This document shows, piece after piece, positions 25,203 to 36,120 of a stretch of 64,000 nt of DNA (position 1 is the first letter of the stretch; the number at the start of each line of letters is the position of its first letter). Made by a program: the position numbers and the translations under genes. The stretch comes from Talinum fruticosum (Eukaryota > Streptophyta > Magnoliopsida > Caryophyllales > Talinaceae). Below the pieces are notes generated by a model that searched no databases, was not told where the DNA came from, and saw only the letters and a list, made by a program, of their open reading frames with translations. The stretch lies in contig JAITYX010000041.1 in the NCBI GenBank assembly GCA_021018815.1, positions 3,100,001 to 3,164,000 on the forward strand, read 5' to 3'.

Positions 25203-25975
25203 TAATAGTAGTATTTTTAAACTGGTCAAATAGTGGGACGGGAGTGATCGTAGGAGTTTAGGGTAATCTTAACCATAAAAATTATTTGTTCATTAAACCT
25301 GAGGAGTTGATATAAATAATTAAATAAATAAAAAATATAATTTAACCAAATAAAAAAATTTCTTTTATAAGTGCACTCGTCCTCTCCCTTTTTTTTTTGT
25401 GTATGTGATAATATAGTCTTATTAGTATTTTTTTTTCTCGTTCATATGTTAAAACAAATGTTGAACAATGATAATTGGTTTACGTGGAGTTAATATTTCA
25501 TCTTTCACTTTTGTTTTTTACATTTTCAAGATCTTAATTTAGGTTATTTTAATTTTAATTGTTTGTGATATAAACATAATAAGTCGTCGTTTAGGGTCAA
25601 CAAAATTTAGGAATAAAAAAATGACATATTTGTTATGATGAAAAGAGAAAGGGGTTGTAGAAATACTGGAGAACGGGTTGAATGTATGTGACTTTGACTA
25701 TAGATGTCTAATTCTAGCAAGCTTGGTGGCTATGACAATTTAACTTCGTATTTAAGCATATCTTGATTTGCTCCTTAATCGAATAATAGCGTGTACTTTA
25801 AATTAGGGAGGAGGAGTTTGAGATGATGTCTCAATTGACTAACAATAAATCCTTGCAATTGATTTTATCTACATTTTCTTCGTAAATATAAGGTCAAAGA
25901 ATAGAGATTATATGATCAAGGTTGTCATATAATGTTTAAAATAAATTGAAGGCATTTCAATAGCTTACCTCAAAT
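17045..25975 (+). repeat. Satellite-like tandem array, about nine units of ~1.0 kb
   Basis: The anchor word TCACTTTAATAATAA recurs at 17971, 18975, 19980, 20993, 22006, 23015 and 24029, with a variant at 25026, giving spacings of 997-1014 bp. Each unit holds a (TAA)n tract, a second TAA-rich tract, a poly-T run of 10-17, TATATAAAATATATAATAGT, and a conserved GGGTTATAG...TATGTGACTTTGAG block. Spacing differences come mainly from (TAA)n and T-run length. The seven inner units are nearly identical. The first (17045-17970) and last (25026-25975, incomplete) are more diverged and share bases with each other, such as ACTGGTCAAATAGTG. No frame is conserved across units. Confidence 0.95.
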
Positions 25976-26754
25976 ATATGAGATATCTTCATTATATGAT
26001 TTTTGCCTAACTTACTAAATATCACCAACGCTAAAAAAAAAAAAAAACTATCTTAAGTTACCTGCCTCTAAGATTTGCATATACTCTCCCTTAGAAATCA
26101 TTCTCTTAATTCACTACCTACTTGATCATTAATATGATTTACGAAACCTAATTTGGTAATTATTAAGTTGAATTTTATATGCTTCACTTGCTAATTTATG
26201 CACGGATGAAGTTGTCATTCTTTCTCACTACATTTCTATGTTAAATGATTTTATTGTCTATATAATTTTGGGTAAGTTTGCAAAATGAATTTTCTTTCAC
26301 CATGCTTTTATCATTGCGTGTGAATGTTTACAATTAATAAATTTATTCTTTAATGAATTTTCTCATTCCCTTTTAGATGATTAGGATGCTATAACTTTTA
26401 GAGAGAAAATATAGTTGCAAATTAAGTTTCAAAAGTGCCATAAATGAAGGTATAATATGTTAATCTATTTCGCAAGTTGAGTTGGATGTTAGACAAATGA
26501 TTGGAAAATACAACCGATTTAAGGATACAAATGTAAGAAGATAAGGGGTGTAGTCTCAACATAAAGTTATTTATGATTAAGAGGTGGAGTCACTGTTTGA
26601 AATTATTTATAATTAACTTTTATTGTCTATAACCTCTTGAAGATGACTCGAAGAGTGCAGGAGGAAAAGGGATTGCCTTTGTGTGCAAAGATAGGTAAGA
26701 ATATGTATATTGTCATATTCACCCTATAATTTTTAAAAATAAGATCCCATTATG
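25976..26754. other. AT-rich spacer right of the satellite array
   Basis: Low-complexity A/T sequence with a poly-A run at 26033-26047. I see no gene, repeat or domain on either strand. Confidence 0.5.
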
Positions 26755-26762
26755 GGTATATG
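26755..26762 (+). repeat. hAT target-site duplication, left (GGTATATG)
   Basis: These eight bases are repeated exactly at 27627-27634 on the other side of the MITE. An 8 bp duplication is the mark of the hAT superfamily. Confidence 0.85.
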
Positions 26763-27316
26763 TAGGGTGAGCAAAAAGTTGGGTACCAGGTCCCGGTCCC
26801 TGAACCGGTTCGGACCCAGCGAGTCCAGAGCTGGAACCGGTTGAACAGACGACGGGACCGGTTTCAAAATTAGGACTCGGGTCCAGCTATTGTGGAACTG
26901 TTACCGGTGCCCGGTCCTCTTTTGATCCAAAAAAGTATAAGTTTGATTTAATATATAATGCTTTATAAAGTGAAACCCTACGCACTACTCGAGCCTCCCT
27001 CTCTCACTCGGACCCTTTACTATCTCTCATGGCCTCCCTCTCACTCGGCGCCTCCCTCCCTCACTCGGACCCTCCCCACTCTCTCTCTGTGTCTCTCTCT
27101 CATGGTCTCCTTGTCTCACTAAGATCTCATAAACTCACACTCGAGCCTATATCTCTCTCTCATCGCCTCCCTCTCGCTCTTGCAGTCCTCCACTACCTTT
27201 CTCATCACCGCCACTCTCATCACTCTCTTTGTTTTCATGCTAGCAACGGTAAGATTCTCCCTCCATTTCTCGATCTCTCGCTATGTCGCCCTCCTTCTCT
27301 CTCTCTCTCTCTCTTA

Positions 27317-27347
<31 letters not shown>

Positions 27348-27626
27348 ATTTCCGTCTCTTTCTCGGTTGGCTCTTCGAGTTGTTGGAACACTGAAACCTT
27401 CAATTCAAGCAAATTGAGATAGAACATTTCATAAAAAGGGACAGAATAATGTCCACTAGGTACGCAGTTTTGGAACCGATCCCGACCGATTCCAGTACCA
27501 ATTCTAAAAAAGTTGGAAGCGGTCGAACGGGACCGCGACCGGTTCCCATTTCCTGGACCCGGTTCCAACTAGGACCGGGGCCGGTTCCAGGAAATTGGAC
27601 CGAGTACCCGGTCATGCTTAACCCTA
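26763..27626. mobile_element. hAT-type MITE (864 bp) with GGAACCGG-rich ends
   Basis: The element begins TAGGGTGAGCA and ends with the imperfect inverse TGCTTAACCCTA. Both ends also carry a GGGTAC word in inverted orientation. It is bordered by a perfect 8 bp duplication, GGTATATG, which fits hAT transposition. Both arms are rich in GGAACCGG/CCGGTTCC words in opposite orientation, so a single strand could fold extensively. The centre is pyrimidine-rich, with (CT)n at about 27295-27313 and (GT)n at about 27320-27347. Open frames (27029-27394 and overlapping) are low-complexity S/L/V stretches with no transposase motif, so it must rely on a transposase made elsewhere. Confidence 0.85.
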
Positions 27627-27634
27627 GGTATATG
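27627..27634 (+). repeat. hAT target-site duplication, right (GGTATATG)
   Basis: Exact partner of the copy at 26755-26762. Confidence 0.85.
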
Positions 27635-28744
27635 TGTAATTTTTAAGGGTTCATGTAATATTTGAGTTAATGATATTTTAGTAGGTTGTATGTAAATATT
27701 TATCTAGATGTTATTTAGACGTCAATTAAGTCAAATTAGTATTGACTTTGTAGAGATTTATGATTTATAAGTTCGACATTCTTTTATTAATTTGATGTAA
27801 TTTGTATTGTAATATTAATTTGTGACATAATGATATTAATAATGTCATTTATAGGTCATCTAATTTAATATCTACCAATCATGTATTATTCCTTTTCCGA
27901 CTAATATTTGTCTTTTGATACCCAAATATATTGTCACACTATTTCTATAACTCGTATAAGTGAGGTTTACTTAAATTATTTAATTCTTATATGGGTCTGA
28001 TTTCTTAAGGTTTCAAATTACGATTATAATCTTAAAAGCTTGATGATATTTTTTAACATTGTTTTTATTTATCGTTTTAGATTTTTTATCTATTCTTTAG
28101 AAATTTAAAATGATTGAAAGTACTCGAACTCTAATGATTTTTATGAGTTGGGTTCGATAAATTGATGAGATACGAAAGCATTTTCTACTGTGAGGAGATA
28201 ACATGCATAAGAATGTTGTTGAATTTGAAACCATTCAATAAAATCAAATGATTGAGAAAAAGAAACTCACAAGTACAATGTCGCTCCATGATTCAATAAT
28301 TTCTTAAGGTATACATTATTTAACATTACTTCGTGCATAGCACAAGTCCACACTAGCATCATAACAATTAGATTCACATTCAACATAGTATGGATAAACT
28401 CTATTTCATTTAAGAGAAATGTTATTTCAATTATAATTTATCCACATTTTATTATATTTATTAATTTATCTATATTTATCTATATATCTATCTAACTATC
28501 TATATGACAGTTTTATCTATCACATTACCTTTTATTGTTTTATCGTCATTAGCTATCACGAGAATATATATATATATATAATTTAGTGAATTGGATACTA
28601 TTCTTAAGGAAGATTTAGCAAATCAAAGTAAACGCAAATGCAATGTAATCTATACATCTTCTCAAGGGCGAAGATACTTTTTGGTCAATTGTGTCACGGA
28701 CACCATTGGCCGAAAAAATGTTATAGTTTATGTGTAAAAGTTCT
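27635..28744. other. AT-rich spacer with simple repeats
   Basis: No gene is seen. Positions 28455-28505 hold TATC/TCTA tetranucleotide runs and 28564-28582 hold (AT)n. Confidence 0.5.
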
Positions 28745-29850
28745 CAAAAATCCACAAAATTATTAAATGGGACACCTATAAAAATAATTGACTCTTATAA
28801 AATATAGCGATACTAGAAAAGGACATAATGAATAAAATTTCTAACTCCGACACTATGCCTTTTAGATATTTAGTTATATACAAATTTTTAAATCTTTTGG
28901 TACTATTTCTTTTTAATTATGTTTGTATGTGATTATTTATTAAGATTATTTCTATACGGTCTGCACATATTTGCATGTATGTAATAATTAAAGTAAAAAT
29001 AGCATGATATAAATCAAATTGTCAAAAATTTCTTCCATGGATGACCCGCGAGTCCCCCTTGCCTTGCGTCACTCCCTTGTTTTGATCATCCCTACAATGG
29101 CCCCTTTAAGTATCTTCACTCTTTTTGAAGGGCCGATGTGGAGTCTTCAAATTTTGAAAGTCATTTGACGAGGATTGTCTAGGCAGTCCAAGTCAGGTGG
29201 CTGGCGCTAAACATCAACTTTGGTGGGCAAGCCCCGCCTCCAAAATCGTTGTTTGGGCTCAGCTCCTTGCTCTAGCAGTTCCGACTGTTCGGCCTAGTTG
29301 AGTTTTGCAGCTGTCCATTTTAAAAATATTTTTTCTCTGTCTAAAATACACCCTGAGGATTCTAGAACTATTTTAAAAATAAAAATAATTTCTTTAAATC
29401 GTCAATATTAATCCTTTTAAAAATTAAAATTCTTATCATTCGTTTTGATAAGTACACCTCATATAAAACCAACATTCGTAGGAAAACGCGACCTTTCTCC
29501 GTTGACCTACAATTTGTAGCTATGAATTGTAGAACGTCGTCCTGTCACTACCCACATTCGAAAACAGTATATTCTTCTACTTGGAGTCAAGCTATCGTGC
29601 AATTTGTTAACAATCATTAATTATATATGAACACGTTGAATTGTATAGTTCACTTAAAAAATGAAGTCTACACGAAAACATTATAAAATATATATGAACG
29701 CATTAAATTATATAGTTGACATAAAAAAAAAAAATCAAGTCTACACGAAAATTGCATTTTATAGCTTGGAATTATATTCTTCTGGCAAGTACACGTTCTT
29801 CAACTTCAACCATATAATTTTATTGATAGAATTGGTTGGAGGACCGCGAA
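28745..29850 (+). repeat. Direct duplication, right copy (~1.1 kb)
   Basis: Partner of 15930-17040 in the same orientation. The two copies bracket the satellite array and the hAT MITE, about 12.8 kb apart. Matching stops near TTTTATTGATAGAATT, after which this copy runs into unique AT-rich DNA and the left copy into the array. The short frame at 29661-29861 has no recognisable domain. Confidence 0.85.
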
Positions 29851-30633
29851 GACAATTTTAGAATTGGCTCTAATTGATAGAATTAGTACATTGAGATATA
29901 ATTTCTTTAACAGTTTATTATCCTAATTTTTAAATTTTTATGATAGCAAACTATTAAAAAAGTATACCTTAGAGTACTAATTTATGATTTACGATACCTG
30001 AGGAACTTTTTATTATTTTTTAATACTATAGTAAAATATTAATAATTTTTTTGTTATAAATCTGTTAACACCATAAGTGTCGATATTTATTTTTTAAAAA
30101 AAGTTACATTCAAGATCTCAAATAATTGCATGATCGAGTCACTATGACAGAAATGGATCTGAGTTGTCCGAATGGACTATATATAATGAATGAGTGGTAA
30201 ATATTTACCAGTGGCACGAGTGTGTAACTGGGGAAGTCACATTGAAATGTCAATTATTTAGGGAGTTGTTATTTAGGAAGTCTCATTGAGGTGCCAAGCC
30301 AACTCTATTCAATTTAGAGTATATTTCTTATTATATGTTCAAATACATCGATCCCAACTTAGGAGATGTAAGATAATTTAATTATTGTCTATAACATATT
30401 AGTTTTTACAGTTGGAGATGTCTAATATGACATGATAACATGATGAACCTGAAATTCATGAAAGGAATAAGAACTCAATATGAATGCAACTAATTTTAAA
30501 TTGAAGTTAACATGGAATGATTGTTATGTAAAAATTTTTCCATCAAGTTGAATTTTCATAAAATTCATGAAAGTGCAGATTCCGAATATCAAGTAATTGT
30601 GAAAAGACATATATATTACAAATAACTAAAGAT
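29851..30633. other. AT-rich upstream region of the cystatin cluster
   Basis: No gene is seen. Part of it (about 30230-30410, including TATATTTCTTATTATATGTT and TAATTATTGTCT) resembles 34760-34925 upstream of the second cystatin copy. This indicates that the duplicated cystatin unit included far-upstream sequence. Confidence 0.5.
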
Positions 30634-30635
30634 TA

Positions 30636-31170
30636 CTCCCTGTTTTAAATTTTCTGTCATTTTAGGAGGAGGATAAAGAAAAATTAAGATGAATAAAAAA
30701 GAAAGTTAGTTATATAATAAAGTATTTAATATACCATTTTTATTTCTAGTAAAATTACAACTCTTTTTTTCTCTTTCTTATCCCTGTTGCTCTCTTTCTC
30801 TCCTCCTGATTTTATAATTTTCGGACACCGTTCTTTCTCTCTCTCCTCCCTAATTTTCTCTATCTCATCATCACTATATCCTCTCTTTATATATCTCTTT
30901 TATTAAATTTTTTTATCATCCCAATCTCCTATATCGTTAGGATGTTATTGTGTTCCGAATATGATATTATCTTAGTAAAATAATTAAAAAATAAATATGT
31001 TAGGGTATTATATATTGGAAACGATAAAGTTTTAAAAATAAAAAAAATAATTAAGAAGAGTAAAATTAAAAAACTAGTAATTAATATACTATTATTATTG
31101 TAAAGTGACAAATATTATAAAACGAACAAAATTAGTTATTAAAATGACATGCATTATAAAACGGTGGAAG
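30636..31170. mobile_element. Stowaway-like MITE (535 bp), TA target duplication
   Basis: The left end is CTCCCTGTTTTAAATTTTCT followed by GTCATTTTA. The right end, read on the - strand, is CTTCCACCGTTTTATAATGC with GTCATTTTA. Both are preceded by TA, so the TIRs follow the familiar TACTCCCTCCGTTTTAAA pattern of plant Tc1/mariner-type MITEs. The interior is AT-rich with a pyrimidine-rich stretch (30770-30900) and no transposase frame. It sits about 250 bp upstream of the first cystatin promoter. Confidence 0.7.
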
Positions 31171-31379
31171 TACATCGCTTGTAATTTGTTTCTTTATTGT
31201 TTTGTGGACTTGTCTCTTACTAAATATTTTAGCATCATTCATTACGTAATTAGAAAGGGACACAAATTAATGTAAATTTCTTTTAATTTTATTAGTATTA
31301 TTATTTGAATAAGCTATAAAAATTGACATAGTTGATATTCTATTTTTTTTTAATTTCCCCTATTAAAATGGGTCAAGTT

Positions 31380-31536
31380 GATCATTTCAATTTGATATAC
31401 AACTAGGGAGTCACATATATAGTGGCCTCTATTTAAACGCCTCCTCTCTGCGCACATAAATGCAAGGTAGAGATCGAATTGTCCAGAGCAGCTACAATTA
31501 AACTCTCCTCGTAAAGCATCATCTGCTACTGTTCAG
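31380..31536 (+). promoter_or_regulatory. Cystatin copy 1 promoter and 5' exon
   Basis: A TATA-like TATTTAAA (31430-31437) precedes a leader ending in GCTACTGTTCAG, followed by GTGCGC, a plausible 5' splice site (GT at 31537). The block closely matches 35560-35716 ahead of copy 2. The conserved leader contains no ATG in frame with the cystatin exon. Confidence 0.6.
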
Positions 31537-31715
31537 GTGCGCGTAACATTCTTCTCTATTTCGAGTAACTGTTCTGCATTTATTTTTTTTTTGAAATTTA
31601 GAGACATTTCTACATAAAAGCAGTTCATTATTTGCAAGAATATGTGCACATATGGAGAAAAGCAGGCTATAGAATACTCGGACAAGCTTATATGATTTTT
31701 GAAATGTATACGTTT

Positions 31716-32056
31716 TTTTTGTGCTGAAGAGGAGGTATGCCCTCAAAAAATCAAATTAACGATTAATAATCATAGGCCAAGCGCCTCCTACATTATCTCC
31801 AAAAAGCAACTCCCTAATGTTACTAATTGGAGATTGAAAGAAATGATAGTCTAAATTCATATTAAGGCCTAAATTAGCCAACTTATCCGTAACTTGATTA
31901 GCTTTTCTGTAACAGTGAATAATTTTGACTTTCAAATCTGATTTACCAAGGAGGACTTTGCATTGCGTTAAAATTGGGGTAAATTGGGTGCCCCAATCCT
32001 TATTACCCCTAGCAGTCCGACTACTAACATTGAATCTATTATTATCAAGTTGTCAA
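31716..32056 (-). pseudogene. LINE 3' fragment (RNase H tail) inside the cystatin 1 intron
   Basis: On the - strand the sequence encodes WGTQFTPILTQCKVLLG, then VKIIHCYRKANQVTDKLANL, which is the conserved C-terminal part of the RNase H domain in plant L1-type LINEs (usual pattern H-x-x-R-x-x-N-x-x-A-D-x-L-A). After the frame the strand runs to a poly-A (poly-T at 31709-31718 on the + strand), the usual LINE 3' end. It lies between the presumed splice donor (31537) and acceptor (32084) of cystatin copy 1. The corresponding intron of copy 2 lacks it, so it is an insertion, truncated at its 5' end as LINEs often are. Confidence 0.65.
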
Positions 32057-32084
32057 ATCTCTAATGTGCTTCCATAGAGAACAG

Positions 32085-32395
32085 GATGGAGCCGGCATCG
32101 GGGGCTACGTTCCGATAGAGAATCTCAAGGCTCCGCGAGTGGTGTACTTAGGGAGTTTGCGATTTCTGTGTACAATGGTGAGCATGATACCAAGCTCGCC
32201 TATGGTGAGGTCGTCAAGGGAGAGTCCCAGGTGGTGAATGGGGTCAACTACCGTCTCACAATTTCAGCGGATGATGGCAGCAACGCCCTCCACTATTACT
32301 CAGCTGTCATCTATGAGAGTCACTCCAGCAACAGCTTGACATTAACACTCGTCTCCTTTGAAAAGTTATTGCCCGATGAAGGTGAAGCATGTTAA
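32085..32395 (+). pseudogene. Phytocystatin copy 1, frameshifted
   Basis: This exon follows a ...GAACAG acceptor and begins DGAGIGGYVPIENLKAPRVV, the N-terminal block of plant cystatins (usual pattern GW.PIKDLKDP.VVE.AKFAV). A single-base deletion near 32145-32155, relative to copy 2, breaks the frame in the middle of the LARFAV-type helix. The second part reads on in another frame from 32168 and contains GESQVVNGVNYRLTI with QVVNG, the QxVxG hairpin that enters the active-site cleft of papain-type proteases, and ends LTLVSFEKLLPDEGEAC. The usual tryptophan of the second hairpin is absent. The frameshift and an uncertain start make it a pseudogene. Its 3' flank still matches that of copy 2. 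Confidence 0.8.
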
Positions 32396-33290
32396 AGTAA
32401 ATTGTAACGCTAAAAGTATGTACTATTACAATAAGGCCGTGCTCTATGCGTGACAACATACTGTTTGTAATTTGATAGCAGCGTGGTTAGCAGTTACTAT
32501 GTGTGTGAACTTTGTTTCTTATTTGGCATGGATATGACTGCAGTTTATGCACTCATATCTCTAAATCTATCTAAAATTGAGTGCTCTCCTATGTGTTTGA
32601 CAAATGTCGCAATTCTAGTGGTCTTATATACTGATACCATAATTTAAAAATTGCAGGTGATTAGTAGTAATTAGTAATGTAGAATGTTGAGAGTATTAGC
32701 AACATTTTTTTCTCGATAATTAGTTGGCAAAAGTAAAAAAAGTAAACATAAAATTATATTATTAGTTGTAGTTACTTTAAAAAACCAAAATAATTAATAA
32801 GACGAAACAAGAGTTTTAGCAATATACATAAATGGTACTCATAATATAGAAAAATGATAATATATACCAAGTCATTGATATAAAAATATTTCTTTCAATT
32901 TTTTTGTAACTTATTATAATAAATTATTGTTATTACTTATATAATTAACCCATAGCTTGTCTTTTCGTCTTTTTACAACTTTAAACTTTAAAATCTAAAT
33001 TTCTTTTGAAAAAATGTCCATAAAGTAAAGAAAATAGTTTATCTAAATTCACAATATTACACAATATTATTCACAAAATTTAAATAAATTAATTTGAAAA
33101 TATACACATCCAAAATAATAAACATATGATATGTAATATTACAAAAAAAAAAAAAAAGTCAATCTTTAACTTAATTAAAAATTGAATAGAACCAATGTAT
33201 GATTGATATCTAGGATGTTTATATGGCATTGAAATAACTATCTTATATTATTGCAATTATCACATAAGAATATTATATGTCAAGCATACA
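32396..33290. other. AT-rich spacer after cystatin 1
   Basis: The first ~260 bp match the 3' flank of copy 2 (36439-36690) and may hold the 3'UTR. The rest is A/T-rich with poly-A runs (33143-33157) and no feature I can name. Confidence 0.5.
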
Positions 33291-34440
33291 TTTTTTTTTG
33301 ACAAAAAAGGAGTACTTGTATTACTCGGAACTTAGAAAATTACAGTAGTCTTTAAGTGCCAAATTTATGATAATATCTGGACTATCTTCATGTCAAACCC
33401 GCTTAGACGAGTCATAGGGTTAAAGATGAGCTAAACAATGTGCTATCGTATTTCCCTCCCTTCTAATAAAAGAGAAAGCATAGAAATCGAAAGAAAGACA
33501 AATATTAAAAATATCATCAACCATAAGGCCTATGTCGGACGCTATAGATGCCTGGTTCTTCAGCTTTGAAATTAGAGTCATGCAGTCTCCCTCTATCTCA
33601 ATGCTCTTGATACCTCTTTTGACCACCTCTGTCATGGCGAATCTACAAGCCCGTGCTTCTTCCATTTTAGGACGTAGAAAGCCAACTCCCTGCACAGCAC
33701 CCGATAAGACCACTATCCCATAGCAGTCCCGAACCACCATACCCCATCCATACCCCCACTCCCCTAATTTAGCCCCATCAAAGTTGACCTTTTACACACC
33801 TGGGCTCGGTGGTCTCCAACCCCGTGGAAGGATTGTTGAAGGCGTTTGTGTCGCTTCCATAGTAGCCCAGTACTCCTTTGCGAAGCCAACAGCTCTTTCC
33901 ATAACCTTGTCCAATTGGATTTCTTCTTCCCCAAAAAGTACTTTGTTCAAGTGATCAAACGTGCTGGAGCTCCAAATAAAAGATGCAGTTGGGCACTTAA
34001 AGAGATCATGAAAATCAGATTCCACAGCCCAACCACACAGAGAGCATCTCGTACAGAACCCCGAAATACGAGAACCCAAGAGGAACGCGTAGGTAAGCCT
34101 CCAACGCAACACCTCCATTTAAACGATCGTATTCTGGGAGGAAGATTGAGACTCCAAAGATCATTCCAAACACTTGAATTCTTGTCACTACCACCCCCTT
34201 ATTAGCAGTTTTACATTCCATAACAAACTGATACGCTTACTTTACCGTTAACTCGCCCGATGCCGAAAAGTGCCAAATAATTCTGTTTGTGGGTTTGTTG
34301 ACACTTAGCGGGATTTTTGTAATTAGTTCAGCATCCACAGGCTCAAAAATTTGCTCAATCATACTGTCATTCCACCCCTCACTATCCCCATTAATCAAAT
34401 CACCCACCCTAATCAAAGAGAATTGACACTTACAAGGGAT
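33291..34440 (-). pseudogene. LINE ORF2 3' part: zf-RVT plus RNase H, poly-A ended
   Basis: On the - strand, 34440 to 33792 encodes the reverse-transcriptase zinc-binding (zf-RVT) region, with CTRCSLCGWAVESDFHDLFK then CPTASFIW supplying the C-x2-C and H-x4-C ligands. From 33740 to 33420 follows an RNase H domain with MEEARACRFAMTEVVKRGI and IEIEGDCMTLISKLKN, ending FIRREGNTIAHCLA; the E of EEA, the D of EGD and the terminal N-x-x-A-H block mark the active-site region. The strand then reaches poly-A (poly-T at 33291-33299). This matches the 3' end of a plant L1-type LINE. Several frames are needed, so it is inactive. It lies between cystatin copies 1 and 2. Confidence 0.8.
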
Positions 34441-35559
34441 AATTACTTTGAAAGAGTAGGGTCGAGGGATCCATTTCGAGTTACATCCATAAAAGAAAAT
34501 GAAGACTACATAAAAACGTGCGAGTTACCTCCATAAAAGAAAATCTCAAATAATTGCAAGTAACTATTGTAATCATGCCAGCTACAAAAAATTGGTAGAG
34601 TTGACTTGAATTTAACATATCTAATGAATGTATAGAGGAAAAATTTTTATTAAATGGCAACTATTTAAGCACTTTTTAATTGGTAGAGTTGACTTAAATT
34701 TAATATATCTAATGAATGTATAGAGGTTAAATTTTTATTAAATGCCAACTATTTAAGCACTTTTTATTTGGAAAGTCACACTAAATGCCAACTGTGCCCA
34801 ATTTTGGGTATATTCCTTATTATATGTTTCATACATGTAAGCGGTAGAACTTCACCCAATTATAATATATATATATATATATATGTATGTATATGTATAT
34901 TACTAATCTAATTATTGTCTGTAAGATGTTAATATTTTGTGACTGTTTTCGAGTCATTTGACATTTTGTAAAAGTATGTTATTTTCAATTTTAGAGTAAT
35001 CACAAACTATTTTTAAGATCAACACATATAAACTTGACCTGCATATTAAATCGTTCTTGTTTCTGCGCTCTAGTTTTTAGTGATTGCTTTCCTATGTTAA
35101 TTTCCTGCGTTCCCACAAAGATAAGGCAGGCGCCTAATCAAGCTACTGAAAAACCTCAAAAGGTGGTGACAGACAATTTGTTTTGTTAACACTAAATCAT
35201 ATAAATTGGACAACATAAAAAAATATACAAAATATTTTATCACTATTCAACTTATTTTCAACGGATAAATTGAATACATTCAAATTTATACTAAAATCAA
35301 ATTTATATTGGATTATATAAATAAGTAACTTTTTGTGTCTAAATTTAAAATTCAACAAAAGTTTATAATTTATTTTCGAGTTTTTCTAGTCATATAAATT
35401 CGAATAATTGAATTAGACAAAATGTTTACATCATTGGAGGCAAGCAGATTTCCAATTGCAATTAATTATAAAAAAGACCATATCAATTACAAATGACTAA
35501 AGGTTATATCCTTCCATGTGACATAGCTGGTATTCTATTTTGTTTAAATTTGTCAACAT
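34441..35559. other. AT-rich spacer upstream of cystatin 2
   Basis: No gene is seen. It contains the 88 bp tandem duplication below, an (AT)n run at about 34865-34884, and a segment (34760-34925) related to the region upstream of copy 1. Confidence 0.5.
34591..34763 (+). repeat. 88 bp tandem duplication
   Basis: ATTGGTAGAGTTGACTT starts at 34591 and again at 34679. The two units match almost base for base, including CTAATGAATGTATAGAGG and AACTATTTAAGCACTTTTTA. The small divergence suggests a fairly recent slippage or unequal exchange. Confidence 0.85.
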
Positions 35560-35716
35560 GATGACTTGGATTTTATACACAACTAGGGGAGTCACATATA
35601 CAGTGGCATCTATTTAAACCCCTCCTCACTACGCAAATAAATGCAAGCTAGAGATCGAATTGTCAAGGCAGCCACAATTAAACTCTCCTCTTAAAACGTC
35701 ATTTGCTACTGCTCAG
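35560..35716 (+). promoter_or_regulatory. Cystatin copy 2 promoter and 5' exon
   Basis: TATTTAAA at 35611-35618 is followed by a leader that matches copy 1 and ends GCTACTGCTCAG before GTGCAC (GT at 35717), a plausible splice donor. I checked the frame that would join to the cystatin exon and found no ATG back to the TATA box, so this exon may be noncoding. Confidence 0.6.
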
Positions 35717-36120
35717 GTGCACATAACTTTCCCAGCGTTCTACTTTCTTTCAGCATCATTAGTTTATGCATCAATGAAACTTATCTTTTGTTTTTAAAAA
35801 AAAAATTTAATGGGTCAAACTCTTACAACATGTTTTATTAATTAGGATTAGTGATCATGGTTGTTACCCCAGTCTATAAAATTATTGTTATTACCATACC
35901 AAGTTCTGAAATCTGTTTTAATGTGAGATTTGGTTGGGTGTAATATAAAGGTGTTATAATTTTATAATTTGTGGTAATCATAATTGCATCGTAAGTATTT
36001 GATTGTAATATTATCATGCTAGCAAATAGGTAATGGAAATATAATTACAAACTTATTTGCATTACATGCTTAATTACATCCAATCAAACACTAAGGGTTT
36101 GCTTCTGTGAAACATAACAG

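Noticed and set aside
24998..25261. 87-residue open frame rich in Ile and Asn
   Set aside because: It is a translation of the (TAA)n/(ATA)n microsatellite in the last satellite unit; there is no domain and no conservation with other units.
17045..25975. CRISPR-like regular spacing
   Set aside because: Units are about 1 kb, nearly identical across their full length and eukaryotic in context; there are no short repeats with unique spacers and no cas genes.
27029..27394. 121-residue frame, S/L/V-rich with a V-C-V-C-V run
   Set aside because: It lies inside the hAT MITE and translates CT and GT microsatellites; no transposase or host domain is visible.
15930..29850. The 1.1 kb direct repeats as a pair of LTRs
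   Set aside because: No TG...CA ends, primer-binding site, polypurine tract or gag/pol sequence was found with them, so I describe them only as a duplication.
33846..34205. 119-residue forward frame
   Set aside because: It is the complement of the LINE zf-RVT/RNase H coding strand, which explains its openness.
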